This document shows positions 51,032 to 60,560 of a stretch of DNA of 64,000 bases, one piece after another. A program made the position numbers and the translations under genes. A model generated the notes under the pieces. That model worked only from the letters and a program-made list of their open reading frames with translations. It was not told where the DNA came from and made no database searches. Positions within the stretch are counted from its first letter, which is position 1. Every line of letters starts with the position of its first letter. Source of the DNA: Mesorhizobium carmichaelinearum (GTDB taxonomy: Bacteria > Pseudomonadota > Alphaproteobacteria > Rhizobiales > Rhizobiaceae); the NCBI RefSeq assembly GCF_900199455.1, contig NZ_FZQR01000003.1:372001-436000 (forward strand), read 5' to 3'.

Positions 51032-52235
51032 GGTTCGCCCTCCTTGCCACACGTTCGCGCGATGGTTTCCTGCGCGTCCGGTCGGGCGGACCTTCCATCG
51101 CCTTCTTGTAGGTCACCAGCGGTTTCATCGCCGCAAGCGTCACGACCAGGCCGGCATCGGCAAGATCCTGCACCACCTGCCCGGCATCCTTGTAGGCGGA
51201 GGCTGCTTCCTCGATGACCAGGTTGCGGTCGTCGCAGATCAATTGCCCGCCCCACGCATTTCTGAGCAAGGCGTCGCGCTCCGACCTGTTGCGCCCGGCA
51301 CGGCCGTGCATGGTGGCACGGTCGTATTTGCGGCCGGCTCCATGCGAAATGCCGCCCAGCGACGGACCCGTCGCGTCGAGCGCCCGCACGACATAGCTCA
51401 GGCTGGCACGCGAACCGGCGATCGGTGCGACATCTCCCGCCCGCACCGCGGCCGAGCCCTTGTGATGGACGAAACCATCGGCCCGGTCGCGGACAAGATT
51501 GTGCGGCACATCTGCCACCAGCCGGACTTCGCTGCGCAAGGCGCTTGCCGCGCGCTCGGCGATCAGCCGGCGGTTGAGTGACGCCCAGGTGACGCAAAGG
51601 TCATGCTGGCGACGCCAGTTCCTGCCCTCCGCGGACTCCGGATCGAGCCCGGCCGTGACCGCGGACTGGAGGTCGAGCATCTGTCCGAAGACAAAGGCGC
51701 CAAGTCCGCGCGAGCCGGAATGCACCAGCAGATAGAGCTTCTGGCGGTCGAACAGGCCTTCGCCGGCCACATCGGTCTGGTCGACCGCCTGCAGCTCGCA
51801 GAAATGGTTGCCACCGCCGATCGTGCCCAGCGCATCCGGATAGAGATCCGTCGGCAAATCCGAGGCAGCGAGCGCCGCGTGCGGATCGATGTCTTCCGCT
51901 TCGATCCGGCGCAGGCATTCGACAGCCTTGTCGATCCTGAGCTTGCGCAGCGGCAGATCGAGCTCGAACAGCGACATGCCGCAGCCGATGTCATTGCCGA
52001 TCAGTTGCGGATGCAGCCGCTGCGACAACACGGCAATGCCGGTCGGACCGTATTTGCCCGGATGCAGGTCTGGAAAGGCCGCAACCGAGGTGACGCCCGG
52101 CAAGGCCGCGACGTTGCCGAGCTGCTGGAGCGCCGCGCCCTCGATCCATGTCTGCGGCGAAAAACAATGCTGGATATGCGCAACAGGCGCGGCGCACGAC
52201 GAAGGGAGGCCTGGGCCCCCGATAAAATTGCCCAT
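51018..52235 (-). CDS. rtcB: RNA-splicing ligase RtcB (PrfH-associated)
   Basis: 405 residues, close to E. coli RtcB (408). Joins 2',3'-cyclic phosphate and 5'-OH RNA ends using GTP and Mn2+. Metal ligand Cys85 lies in GNDIGCGM, with [16 protein letters not shown], and guanylated His298 in [10 protein letters not shown]. The start MGNFI at 52235 is preferred, since the upstream extension is not family-like. It is coupled to prfH for ribosome repair. No rtcA or rtcR is adjacent. Confidence 0.93.
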   Translation of the reverse strand: MGNFIGGPGLPSSCAAPVAHIQHCFSPQTWIEGAALQQLGNVAALPGVTSVAAFPDLHPGKYGPTGIAVLSQRLHPQLIGNDIGCGMSLFELDLPLRKLRIDKAVECLRRIEAEDIDPHAALAASDLPTDLYPDALGTIGGGNHFCELQAVDQTDVAGEGLFDRQKLYLLVHSGSRGLGAFVFGQMLDLQSAVTAGLDPESAEGRNWRRQHDLCVTWASLNRRLIAERAASALRSEVRLVADVPHNLVRDRADGFVHHKGSAAVRAGDVAPIAGSRASLSYVVRALDATGPSLGGISHGAGRKYDRATMHGRAGRNRSERDALLRNAWGGQLICDDRNLVIEEAASAYKDAGQVVQDLADAGLVVTLAAMKPLVTYKKAMEGPPDRTRRKPSRERVARRANHGRD

Positions 52236-52560
52236 GATGGAACACTTCTGGATAAAGGTCACAAACCGGACGCTGTCAGGCATCCGTTCGACCGGCTTCA
52301 GTCAGCAAAATGCTGGCTTACGCCGGAACCCTCGAGGGGTGCGCGGTGAAGATGTTCGTCATCTTTCGCTCCCATTCCAGAAACAACAATAGCGCCCTCA
52401 TAAACCAAGCGCGCGAAAAAACAAGCGCGATGCCGCAACACCGCCGCACCACTTCGAAGGCGAAGGCTTCCAGCTGCACCAATCGACCTGCGGGCCATCG
52501 CTTGTTGCACCGCCGCTGTCCTCATGCCAAAAGCGGCACGCCGCTCGGAGATGCTCCCGC
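52236..52560. other. Divergent intergenic region between rtcB and an rRNA methyltransferase gene
   Basis: A 325-bp gap. A short inverted repeat CAGCA-AAA-TGCTG lies at 52303-52315, about 70 bp upstream of rtcB. Frames across the gap have no ribosome binding site or family signal. A sigma-54 promoter, as for E. coli rtcBA, was looked for and not found. Confidence 0.4.
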
Positions 52561-53646
52561 TTGAAGTCTTTTCGCGACAAACGCCGCGACAACCGCCCGC
52601 CCGCGAAAGGCGGAACCGGAGAGGTGCGTCCGCACGAGGCACGTGGAGCCCCACGGCCGGACGCCAGGCCGCGCGAACCGCGCGACATGAAACCGGATAG
52701 CCAGCCCGCAGCGAAATCCGCACCGCGCATCCTTACCCGCCGTGACGGCGTCCTGCCGGCCGAGCAGCTTCCGCTGATTCTCGAAGTGGCGCCCAACGCC
52801 GATTATGCACTGCTCGACAGCGGCGCCAGCCAAAAACTCGAACAATACGGCCCCTACCGCATCGTGCGACCCGAGGGTCAGGCGATCTGGCAGAAAGCCT
52901 TGCCGGCGAAGGATTGGGAGCGTGCCGACGCCATCTTCACCGGCGACACCGACGAGGAAGGCATCGGCCGCTGGCGTTTCCCGAAGACGCCGCTCGGTGA
53001 GACCTGGCCGATGAAGCATGACGGCATCGATTATCTCGGCCGTTTCACCTCGTTCCGCCATGTCGGTGTCTTTCCCGAGCAGGCCTCGCACTGGGATCAT
53101 ATGGCCGGCCTGATCGCGGCGGCGAAGCGGCCGGTCAAGGTGCTCAACCTGTTCGGCTATACGGGCCTTGCCTCGCTGGTGGCGGCCCGCGCCGGTGCCG
53201 AGGTCACCCATGTCGACGCCTCGAAGAAGGCGATCGGCTGGGCGCGTGAAAACCAGGAGATGGCCGGGCTTGGCGGCAAGCCGATCCGCTGGATCGTCGA
53301 CGACGCGGTGAAATTCGCCGAGCGCGAAGAGCGCCGCGGCAGCCGCTACGACATCATCCTGTTCGACCCGCCGGCCTATGGCCGCGGCCCCAAGGGCGAG
53401 GTCTGGCAATTGTTCGAGGATCTGCCTGATCTGACCGACCTCTGCCGCGCGATCCTGACGCCGAAACCACTTGCCGTGGTGCTGACCGCCTATTCGATCC
53501 GCGCCTCCTTCTTCGCCATCCATGCCTTGATGCGCGACACCTTCGCCGGCATGGGCGGCAAGGTTGAATCGGGTGAGCTGATCATTCGCGAAAAGTCCGC
53601 CGGCAGGGCGCTTTCGACCTCACTGTTTTCGCGTTGGGTGGCCTGA
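52561..53646 (+). CDS. Class I SAM-dependent rRNA methyltransferase, RlmI/RlmK-like
   Basis: 361 residues from a TTG at 52561; an ATG at 52687 would remove a basic, Pro/Arg-rich extension of 42 residues that could bind RNA. The core has HVGVFPEQASHWDHM, the SAM motif VLNLFGYTGLASLVAARAGAEVTHVDASKKAI and the catalytic-loop DIILFDPPAYGRGPKGEVW. Members methylate C5 of cytosine or N of guanine in 23S rRNA. The next gene is another RNA methyltransferase. Confidence 0.85.
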   Translation: MKSFRDKRRDNRPPAKGGTGEVRPHEARGAPRPDARPREPRDMKPDSQPAAKSAPRILTRRDGVLPAEQLPLILEVAPNADYALLDSGASQKLEQYGPYRIVRPEGQAIWQKALPAKDWERADAIFTGDTDEEGIGRWRFPKTPLGETWPMKHDGIDYLGRFTSFRHVGVFPEQASHWDHMAGLIAAAKRPVKVLNLFGYTGLASLVAARAGAEVTHVDASKKAIGWARENQEMAGLGGKPIRWIVDDAVKFAEREERRGSRYDIILFDPPAYGRGPKGEVWQLFEDLPDLTDLCRAILTPKPLAVVLTAYSIRASFFAIHALMRDTFAGMGGKVESGELIIREKSAGRALSTSLFSRWVA

Positions 53647-53663
53647 ATGCCTCGGAGTCCTGA

Positions 53664-54521
53664 ATGAACGAGCGGCACGTCGGCGCACCCGGCCAGGTGA
53701 AGGAAGTCACCAGCCTCGCCAATCCGCTGATCAAGGACATCAAGGCGCTCGCCTTGAAGAAATTCCGCGACCAGCAGAACGCCTTCATGGCTGAGGGACT
53801 GAAGCTGGTCATCGACGCGCTCGACTTGGGCTGGCAGATCAGGACGCTGGTGTTCGCCAAGGCCGGACGCGGCAATGCCGCGGTGGAAAAGGTCGCGGCG
53901 CGCACGGTTGCCGCCGGCGGCACGGTGCTCGAAGTGTCGGAAAAAGTGCTTGTCGCCATCACCCGCCGCGACAATCCGCAAATGGTGGTCGGCGTCTTCA
54001 CGCAGAGATTCCTGGCCCTCAGGGATATCCGCGCCGACAATGGCGATGTCTGGGTGGCGCTCGACCGGGTGCGCGACCCCGGCAATCTCGGCACCGTCAT
54101 CCGCACCGTCGATGCCGTCGGCGCCAAGGGTGTCATCCTGGTCGGCGACACCACCGATCCGTTTTCCGTCGAGACGGTGCGCGCCACGATGGGTTCGATC
54201 TTCGCCGTGCCGGTGGCCAAAGCAACCACCGAGGCATTCCTTGCCTGGCGCGGCGGATTCTCGGGCCTCGTCGCCGGCACGCATCTGAAAGGTGCCGTCG
54301 ACTACCGCTCGGTCGATTTTTCCCGTGGGCCGGTGCTGCTGATGATGGGCAATGAGCAGCAGGGCCTGCCCGAAAGCCTGGCCGCGAGCTGCGACAGACT
54401 GCTCAGGATTCCGCAGGCGGGCCGCGCCGATTCACTCAATCTCGCCGTCGCCACCGGCATCATGCTGTTCGAGATCCGGCGCGGCGCGCTGAAGCTCGAA
54501 CCAATCGCCGACCAGCAATGA
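53664..54521 (+). CDS. SpoU (TrmH) family RNA 2'-O-methyltransferase
   Basis: 285 residues. A substrate-binding N-terminal domain (SLANPLIKDIKALALKKFRDQQNAFMAEG) precedes the knotted SPOUT domain with motif 1 LDRVRDPGNLGTVIRTVDAVGAKGV, motif 2 LLMMGNEQQGLPESL and motif 3 IPQAGRADSLNLAVATGIMLFE. It methylates a ribose in rRNA or tRNA; the site is unknown. 17 bp after the previous methyltransferase and 13 bp before lspA. Confidence 0.92.
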   Translation: MNERHVGAPGQVKEVTSLANPLIKDIKALALKKFRDQQNAFMAEGLKLVIDALDLGWQIRTLVFAKAGRGNAAVEKVAARTVAAGGTVLEVSEKVLVAITRRDNPQMVVGVFTQRFLALRDIRADNGDVWVALDRVRDPGNLGTVIRTVDAVGAKGVILVGDTTDPFSVETVRATMGSIFAVPVAKATTEAFLAWRGGFSGLVAGTHLKGAVDYRSVDFSRGPVLLMMGNEQQGLPESLAASCDRLLRIPQAGRADSLNLAVATGIMLFEIRRGALKLEPIADQQ

Positions 54522-54534
54522 AGGTTGCCCGCCC

Positions 54535-55032
54535 GTGAGATCATGGTCCCCCTACGCGCTGCTCGTCGTCGCGGCCATCGCGCTCGATCAGTGGATAAAG
54601 CATCTGGTCGAGACCGGCTTGCCCTTCCAGGAAAAGCTCGATCTGGTGCCGTTCCTGGCGCTGTTTCGCACCTACAACACCGGCATCGCCTTCTCAATGT
54701 TCTCATCCTTTGGCGACACCGGCCTGGTGGTTATTGCCGTGCTGGTCGTCGCTTTCGTGCTCTACCTCGCCACCCGCACGCCATCAGGCCATGTCATCGC
54801 CCGCACCGGCTTTGCCCTGATCATCGGCGGCGCGCTGGGCAATCTGATCGACCGCGCCGTCTACGGCCACGTCATCGACTACATCCTGTTCCACACGCCG
54901 ATCTGGTCCTTTGCGATCTTCAATCTCGCCGACGCCTTCATTTCGGTCGGCGCGGCACTGGTCGTCTTCGACGAACTCATCGGCTGGCGCCGCGAACCCA
55001 AACCTTCGAACGCCAAGCCTTCCAAAGATTGA
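54535..55032 (+). CDS. lspA: Lipoprotein signal peptidase
   Basis: 165 residues from a GTG at 54535. An aspartic protease with four membrane helices that cleaves prolipoprotein signal peptides. Family motifs are AIALDQWIKHLVE, RTYNTGIAFSMF, GGALGNLIDRAVYGHVIDYI with the first catalytic Asp, and FNLADAFISVGAAL with the second. In one transcript with the RNA methyltransferase. Confidence 0.95.
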   Translation: MRSWSPYALLVVAAIALDQWIKHLVETGLPFQEKLDLVPFLALFRTYNTGIAFSMFSSFGDTGLVVIAVLVVAFVLYLATRTPSGHVIARTGFALIIGGALGNLIDRAVYGHVIDYILFHTPIWSFAIFNLADAFISVGAALVVFDELIGWRREPKPSNAKPSKD

Positions 55033-55089
55033 CCCCACGCGGCCATCGCCGCACAGTCCAGGACGCCAAGCCAGCTCGCGGAGAAAAAG

Positions 55090-56079
55090 ATGTCCGAAAC
55101 CTTCAAAGCCATCCTCGTCTCGCGCGACGCCGACAAGAAGCAGTCGGTCGCCGTGACCGACCTCACCGACGCCGACCTGATGGAGGGCGACGTCACCGTC
55201 GCGGTCGAGGCGACGACGGTGAACTACAAGGATGGGCTGGCCATTACGGGCAAGGCGCCGGTGGTCCGCCGCTGGCCGCTGGTGCCGGGCATCGACTTCG
55301 CCGGCACGGTCATCTCGTCCTCCAATCCCGACTGGCGCAAGGGGGACAAGGTCATCCTGAACGGCTGGGGCGTCGGCGAGACGCATTTCGGCGCCTATGC
55401 GTCGCGCGCCCGCGTCAAGGGCGACTGGCTGGTGCCGTTGCCGGAAGGCATCAGCGCGCATGACGCGATGGCGGTCGGCACCGCCGGCTACACCGCCATG
55501 CTCTGCGTCATGGCGCTGGAACGGCACGGTATCCTGCCCGACCGCGGCCCGGTTGTGGTGACAGGTGCCGCCGGCGGCGTCGGTTCGGTCGCGGTCTCTA
55601 TCCTGTCCAGCCTCGGCTACCACGTCGTAGCGTCGACCGGCCGCAATGCCGAAAGCCCCTATCTGATCAACCTCGGCGCCGCCGAGGTGATCTCGCGCGA
55701 CGAACTCAGCCAGCCGGCCAAGCCGCTGGCCAAGGAACGCTGGGCCGGCGGCATCGATTCGGTCGGCAGCCACACGCTGGCCAATGTGCTGTCGATGACC
55801 TCCTATGGCGGCGCGGTCGCGGCCTGCGGCCTGGCCGGCGGCATGGATCTGCCGTCGAGCGTGGCCCCCTTCATCCTGCGCGGCGTCTCGCTGCTCGGCA
55901 TCGATTCGGTGATGGCGCCGAAGGCTGTGCGCCTGGAGGCCTGGCGGCGCATCAGCTCCGATCTCGACCTGGAGAAGCTCGCCAGCCTGTCCACGACCAT
56001 CGGCTTCGGCGGCATCATCGATGCCGCGCGCGATATCGTCGACGGCAAGATCCGCGGACGCGTCGTCGTCGACATGTAG
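55090..56079 (+). CDS. acuI: Acrylyl-CoA reductase-type MDR oxidoreductase (AcuI/YhdH)
   Basis: 329 residues of the medium-chain reductase family without zinc. The AcuI subgroup is shown by [33 protein letters not shown], the NADPH-binding loop [31 protein letters not shown] and ISRDEL. It reduces acryloyl-CoA to propionyl-CoA and removes this reactive thioester. Gene symbol follows the subgroup; activity is inferred. Confidence 0.85.
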   Translation: MSETFKAILVSRDADKKQSVAVTDLTDADLMEGDVTVAVEATTVNYKDGLAITGKAPVVRRWPLVPGIDFAGTVISSSNPDWRKGDKVILNGWGVGETHFGAYASRARVKGDWLVPLPEGISAHDAMAVGTAGYTAMLCVMALERHGILPDRGPVVVTGAAGGVGSVAVSILSSLGYHVVASTGRNAESPYLINLGAAEVISRDELSQPAKPLAKERWAGGIDSVGSHTLANVLSMTSYGGAVAACGLAGGMDLPSSVAPFILRGVSLLGIDSVMAPKAVRLEAWRRISSDLDLEKLASLSTTIGFGGIIDAARDIVDGKIRGRVVVDM

Positions 56080-56223
56080 ACCCGCCTGGCCGGTCGCAGG
56101 CAGCGGACGGAATTGCCAGATCCGGTGGCAAATCCGCCGCTACCGGGGCAAAAACGCCCTATCCGCTAAAATTCGAACGATCCGCCGCAATTTTCCATAA
56201 TCTCTGTCTGGCAAGGGTTTCGC

Positions 56224-58506
56224 ATGATCGCGGAATCCGACAGCCAGCAGGTGGACAAAGGCGACGACGTCGATGCGGTTCCGGCGCCGGCGCGGCGGTT
56301 TATCGCTGCGCCGCCGCTGGTGCCCGAGCAGCAATTGGCCAGGCGGGAAAGCCTGCCGCTGCTCACCTTCGTTGCCATCATGGTCCTGGCGGGCCTCGCG
56401 CATCTGACCGGGGCGCCGATCTTCATCAGCCTCGCCTTGCTGGCAACCGGCCTCGCCGGCCTTGGCCTGCATCTGCATGCCAGGCGCAGCGTCCACCGGA
56501 CCGTGGTGTTGCTGGACGAGACCACCGCTCGCAGTCGCGCCGAGATCGAGACGCTGGCCGACCGCATGTGGGAAATGCAGGAGAGCGAGGAGCGCTTTCG
56601 CGGTCTCATCGACGCGCTTGGCGATCTCGTCATCCATCGCGACCGCGACGGCTACATCGTCTATGCCAACAAGGTGTTCGCCGATCTGGTCGAAACCGAT
56701 CAGCGCGATCTTGCCGGCAAGACCCTGGCCGAGCTCGGTGTCGAAGTCGGCATCGTGCCCGACGCCGCCTTTTCCGACCATGAGTGCCTGAGTTCCACCG
56801 ACGTTGCCATCCGCACGCCAAGCGGCCCGCGCTGGTTCTCGTGGATCGAACTGTCGGTGCGCGACAAGGAGAGCGGAGCGGTTTCGCATCGCGCCATCGC
56901 CCGCGACATCACCGCCCGCAAGCGCGCCGAATCCTCGCTGATCACCGCGCGCGAGCGGGCCGAATACGCAAGCCAGGCCAAATCGCGCTTTCTCGCCACC
57001 GTCAGCCATGAAATCCGCACGCCGATGAACGGCATCATGGGCATGGCCAGGCTCTTGGCCGACACCAGCCTGTCGCCGGAACAGCAGACCTATGTCGGCG
57101 CCATCTCGACCTCGGCCAGCGCCTTGCTCGCCCTGATCGAGGACCTGCTCGACTATTCCAAGATCGAGGCCGGTCGTTTCGATCCGGAACCGCAGCCAAT
57201 GTCGGTGCGCGAGATCGCCGACAACATCGTCGAATTGCTCGCCGCGCGCGCCTTCGCCAAGGGTATCGGCCTCGGCTGCCATGTCGAACCGGATGTACCG
57301 CAATTGATCACCGCCGATCCGGGCCGCGTCAGGCAGGTGTTGCTCAACCTGATCGGCAACGCCATCAAATTCACCGACAGCGGCGGCGTGCTGGTCAGCG
57401 TCGCGCGCGCCCGCACCGAGACCAGCGACCGCATCTGTTTCACCATCACCGACACCGGCCCCGGCCTGCGCGAGGAGGATATGGAGCGCATCTTCGAGGA
57501 GTTCGAGCAGGCCGACGGCACCTCCACACGCACGCATGGCGGGGCGGGGCTGGGGCTTGCCATCTCCAAGCGCCTGGTGGCTACCATGGGCGGCACGATT
57601 TCAGTCTCCAGCCGGCTTGGCCAAGGATCGGAATTCGTCTTCGAAATCCCGGCCACGGAGGCCACCGGGGCGCCGCAGGGCCGGCAGAACGTGCTCGCCG
57701 GCAGGCGCGCGGTGATCCTGTCCAGGAACGCCGTCGAGGCCGACGCCATCGCCCGCACCATCCGCGCCAATGGCGGCACCGCCGGTATCGCCACCACCGT
57801 GGCGCAGGCCGCACCCCTGGCCGAGGGCTGCGACGTGCTTCTGGTCGACGCGGCCATGGAGGAGAGCGACGGGAGAGTGCTCAAGCGGCTGCGCCAAAGC
57901 GGCTTTTCCGACTGCGAAGCCATCACGCTGATCGCGCCGACCGACCGCGGCATGCTTGGCGAGTTCCGCGCCAGCGGCTACGCGACCTTCCTGGCCCGGC
58001 CGGTGCGCGGTGGAACACTTTTGCGTGTCCTTTTGACCAGCCATGCACCGGCCGTTGCCCAGCCACAGCCGGAAAAGCGCGGCACCCCGGCGCTTCGCGC
58101 CTCGAGCGACCGCCAGCAAGGCCTGTCCGTGCTGATCGCCGAAGACAACGACATCAATGCCATGCTGGCCCGCGCCACGCTGTTGAAGGCGGGGCACCGC
58201 GTCAAGGTGGTCGGCAATGGCAAAGCGGCCGTCGAGGCCGTCACTGGCGCCGGGCACAAGCACCGCTTCGACGTTGTGCTGATGGACCTGCATATGCCGA
58301 TCATGGACGGGCTGGACGCCATTGCCGCGATCCGGCGCCATGAAGAGGAAACATCGGCGCCGCCCGTACCGATCATGGTGTTGTCGGCCGACAGCCAGGA
58401 AAAGACCCGCCATGCGGTGCTCGCCCACGGCGCCAGCGGCTTCGTCACCAAGCCGCTCGACCCCGACGCGCTGGTCAACGCGGTCGAGGGCCAGGTCGCC
58501 GCTTGA
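56224..58506 (+). CDS. Hybrid sensor histidine kinase with PAS and two receiver domains
   Basis: 760 residues. Two membrane helices (about 40-80) lead to a PAS domain (about 120-235), a HisKA domain with phosphorylated His262 ([15 protein letters not shown]), a HATPase domain with N, G1 and G2 boxes ([29 protein letters not shown]), a diverged receiver (candidate Asp542 in VLLVDAAME) and a canonical C-terminal receiver (D688 in [13 protein letters not shown], Lys in FVTKPLD). No DNA-binding partner is adjacent. The signal and target are unknown. Confidence 0.93.
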   Translation: MIAESDSQQVDKGDDVDAVPAPARRFIAAPPLVPEQQLARRESLPLLTFVAIMVLAGLAHLTGAPIFISLALLATGLAGLGLHLHARRSVHRTVVLLDETTARSRAEIETLADRMWEMQESEERFRGLIDALGDLVIHRDRDGYIVYANKVFADLVETDQRDLAGKTLAELGVEVGIVPDAAFSDHECLSSTDVAIRTPSGPRWFSWIELSVRDKESGAVSHRAIARDITARKRAESSLITARERAEYASQAKSRFLATVSHEIRTPMNGIMGMARLLADTSLSPEQQTYVGAISTSASALLALIEDLLDYSKIEAGRFDPEPQPMSVREIADNIVELLAARAFAKGIGLGCHVEPDVPQLITADPGRVRQVLLNLIGNAIKFTDSGGVLVSVARARTETSDRICFTITDTGPGLREEDMERIFEEFEQADGTSTRTHGGAGLGLAISKRLVATMGGTISVSSRLGQGSEFVFEIPATEATGAPQGRQNVLAGRRAVILSRNAVEADAIARTIRANGGTAGIATTVAQAAPLAEGCDVLLVDAAMEESDGRVLKRLRQSGFSDCEAITLIAPTDRGMLGEFRASGYATFLARPVRGGTLLRVLLTSHAPAVAQPQPEKRGTPALRASSDRQQGLSVLIAEDNDINAMLARATLLKAGHRVKVVGNGKAAVEAVTGAGHKHRFDVVLMDLHMPIMDGLDAIAAIRRHEEETSAPPVPIMVLSADSQEKTRHAVLAHGASGFVTKPLDPDALVNAVEGQVAA

Positions 58507-58515
58507 TCTGCTTTT

Positions 58516-58584
58516 TTTCCACGCGCGGCTGATGCATGTCACCCAAAAGTGACCGCCATTCTGCAAGGATGACATGCGTGGAAA
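58516..58584. repeat. Large bulged stem-loop after the hybrid kinase gene
   Basis: TTTCCACGC (58516-58524), then, after 11 bases, ATGTCA (58536-58541), together match TGACATGCGTGGAAA (58570-58584) as a 15-bp interrupted stem. The loop holds a second hairpin, GTCAC/GTGAC (58538-58553). It lies just after the kinase stop and may end or stabilise its mRNA. Confidence 0.5.
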
Positions 58585-58711
58585 CAGGGACCTTGAGCGC
58601 TTCGCATGGGCTCGCGTGGACGAGACATGCCTCCGCTCTCCTCCCCGAACATAGCCGGTTGACCGTTTTCGCCAGCCGACGAAGTATTGCCCGCGACGCC
58701 GTATCACGGTA

Positions 58712-58730
58712 CTGTCACAATCCTGTTGCA
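58712..58730 (+). promoter_or_regulatory. Pho box (PhoB site) upstream of olsB
   Basis: CTGTCACAATC followed directly by CTGTTGCACCT is an 11-bp direct repeat matching the PhoB consensus CTGTCAT-N4-CTGTCAC, with the fixed CTGT spacing. It lies 50-70 bp before the olsB start. OlsB-dependent ornithine lipids are known to be induced by phosphate limitation in rhizobia. Confidence 0.75.
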
Positions 58731-58780
58731 CCTACACCGTATCCCCGTGCCAAGAGGGATGGCTCGAAGGAGAATCACTC

Positions 58781-59668
58781 GTGCATACAGTTATGCCGGA
58801 ATGTGACACTCGGCCAAACGCCAGCAGCGCCTTGCTTGCCGGACGTAATGTCGATTCCGTCATAAAAGGCGCAGCACTCGGCCGTATCGGCAATCTCGAA
58901 GTGCGGCTCGCCCGCAACGAGGCCGAGATCGCGGCCGCGCAGGAAGTGCGCTACCGGGTATTTTACGACGAGCTTGGCGCCCGGAAGGACCTCTTCCAGG
59001 CGCAGGACCGTCGCGACGCCGACCGCTTCGATCCGCTCTGCGACCATCTTCTGGTCCTGGATACGACGCTTTCCGGTCCCGAACATCGCCGTATCGTCGG
59101 TACCTATCGCCTGCTGCGGCAAGAAATCGCGGCCACCGCCGGCGGCTTCTATTCCGAAGGCGAGTTCGAACTGACCAAGCTCATCGCCCGTCATCCCGGC
59201 CAGCGTTTTCTCGAACTCGGCCGCTCCTGCGTTTTGCCGCAATACCGTTCGAAGCGCACCATCGAGGCGCTGTGGCAAGGCATCTGGGCCTACATCAACC
59301 ACTACGAAATCGGCGTGATGACCGGCTGCGCTTCCTTCCATGGCACCGTGCCGGCCGCGCACGCGGAGGCGCTCACCTATCTTGCCCATCACTGCCGCAC
59401 CAACTCCGCCTGGGACGTGCGCGCGGTTTCCGATCGGTACTGCTCCATGGATCTGATGCCGATCGAGGCGGTCAATGCCAAAGCAGCGATCGCGGCAATG
59501 CCGCCTCTGGTCAAGGGCTATCTGAGGGTCGGCGCCCGCATCGGCGATGGCTGCGTCATCGACCGCGAATTCTCGACCGTCGACGTCTTCGTGGTGATGC
59601 CGGTCAAGGAGATCGGCGCCCGCTACGTCAACTATTATGGCGGCGAAGCGCAGCGCTTCGCGGCGTAG
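58781..59668 (+). CDS. olsB: L-ornithine N(alpha)-acyltransferase OlsB
   Basis: 295 residues from a GTG at 58781 after AAGGAGAATC. Transfers a 3-hydroxyacyl chain from ACP to ornithine, the first step of ornithine lipid synthesis. The family (hemolysin-like GNAT, autoinducer-synthase-like) is shown by EVRLARNEAEIAAAQEVRYRVFYDELGAR, LELGRSCVLPQYRSKRTIEALW and TGCASFHGT. olsA is not adjacent. A Pho box upstream suggests phosphate control. The stop TAG is part of the first unit of a heptanucleotide repeat. Confidence 0.9.
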   Translation: MHTVMPECDTRPNASSALLAGRNVDSVIKGAALGRIGNLEVRLARNEAEIAAAQEVRYRVFYDELGARKDLFQAQDRRDADRFDPLCDHLLVLDTTLSGPEHRRIVGTYRLLRQEIAATAGGFYSEGEFELTKLIARHPGQRFLELGRSCVLPQYRSKRTIEALWQGIWAYINHYEIGVMTGCASFHGTVPAAHAEALTYLAHHCRTNSAWDVRAVSDRYCSMDLMPIEAVNAKAAIAAMPPLVKGYLRVGARIGDGCVIDREFSTVDVFVVMPVKEIGARYVNYYGGEAQRFAA

Positions 59669-59772
59669 CGAATAGCGAATAGCGAATAGCGAATAGCGAA
59701 TAGCGAATAGCGAATAGCGAATAGCGAATAGCGAATAGCGAATAGCGAATAGCGAATAGCGAATAGCGAATA
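59668..59772 (+). repeat. Tandem heptanucleotide repeat, 15 copies of GCGAATA
   Basis: A perfect 7-bp unit repeated 15 times (105 bp), beginning at the last base of the olsB stop codon and followed by a partial GCGA. An inverted unit TATTCGC lies at about 59811-59817, with a small CCGCA/TGCGG hairpin between. The copy number is probably variable through slippage. Confidence 0.97.
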
Positions 59773-59823
59773 GCGAGAGCTAAGCCGCACTCCTGCGGAC
59801 TGTCATCCCTATTCGCTTCCTTT

Positions 59824-60456
59824 TCACGGAATATCTTCCGGCCGTCGGCCGGGCCGGCTCTTGTAGGACGGAAACGACCAGCCGAAACGCAGCGCGCCGC
59901 CGCGTACGGCGAGTGCCACGACGAAGCCGGCCAGCCCCGAGACGATCTGCGGCAATCCGGTGACATCGCCCAGTGTGAAGATGGCGGCGCCCGCCAGGGC
60001 GGCCGTGACGTAGATTTCCGGCCTGAGCAGCACCGATGGCTCGCCGGCCAGGAGATCGCGCAATATGCCACCGAAGGTCGCGGTGAGCATGCCGGTGATG
60101 ATCGAAACCACCGGCGAACCGGTGATTGCCAGGCCCTTTGCCGCGCCCATCACCGAAAAGGCGGCCAGCCCGATGGCGTCGAGCCACAGCAACAGCTTGT
60201 AGCGGGATTCGACGCGGTGCGCGGTGAAGAAGACCAGAACCGCCACGACAGCGCAGATCAGCACATAGTCACGGTTTCCCACCCAGAAGACCGGCACATT
60301 GAGGATGAGATCACGAAAGGTCCCTCCGCCAATGCCGGTGACGCTGGCCAGGAACAGGAACCCGATAATGTCGAGCTGCTTACGCGAAGCCGCCAACGCC
60401 CCGGTCGCCGCAAATACGGCGACGCCGGCATAGTCGAGAAGGGCGATGGGATGCAT
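59824..60456 (-). CDS. TRIC-type (YicG/UPF0126) cation channel family protein
   Basis: 210 residues, about seven hydrophobic helices in two repeats, each with a Gly-rich motif: VTGIGGGTFRDLILNVPVFWV and LTATFGGILRDLLAGEPSVL. Prokaryotic TRIC homologs are trimeric, potassium-permeable channels. Older annotation is UPF0126. Its gene is bracketed by heptanucleotide repeats: the array before 59772 on the 3' side and an inverted pair at 60468-60560 on the 5' side, 12 bp from the start codon. Confidence 0.9.
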   Translation of the reverse strand: MHPIALLDYAGVAVFAATGALAASRKQLDIIGFLFLASVTGIGGGTFRDLILNVPVFWVGNRDYVLICAVVAVLVFFTAHRVESRYKLLLWLDAIGLAAFSVMGAAKGLAITGSPVVSIITGMLTATFGGILRDLLAGEPSVLLRPEIYVTAALAGAAIFTLGDVTGLPQIVSGLAGFVVALAVRGGALRFGWSFPSYKSRPGRRPEDIP

Positions 60457-60467
60457 GGGCCGAGTGC

Positions 60468-60560
60468 GTAGTGAGTAGCGAATAGTGAGTAGGGGAATAG
60501 CACGAAGCTGCGGATTAGTATCAGGCCCCTACTCACTACTCCCTATTCGCTACTCACTAT
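60468..60560. repeat. Inverted pair of degenerate heptanucleotide repeats between grpE and the TRIC gene
   Basis: Left arm 60468-60495 is built of units such as GTAGTGA, GTAGCGA and ATAGTGA. The right arm 60525-60560 is its reverse complement with one extra 7-bp unit. The arms could form a stem of about 25 bp over a 30-nt loop. The right arm touches the grpE stop codon. Confidence 0.9.

Noticed and set aside
52236..52330. Sigma-54 promoter upstream of rtcB-prfH
   Set aside because: TTGCT at a plausible -12 is present, but the invariant GG at -24 is missing at the right distance, and no RtcR gene is nearby.
52310..52723. Small genes in the rtcB-methyltransferase gap
   Set aside because: Frames on both strands overlap each other and the methyltransferase; compositionally odd and without start signals.
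59668..59772. CRISPR array
   Set aside because: The 7-bp units are directly adjacent with no spacers, and there are no cas genes.
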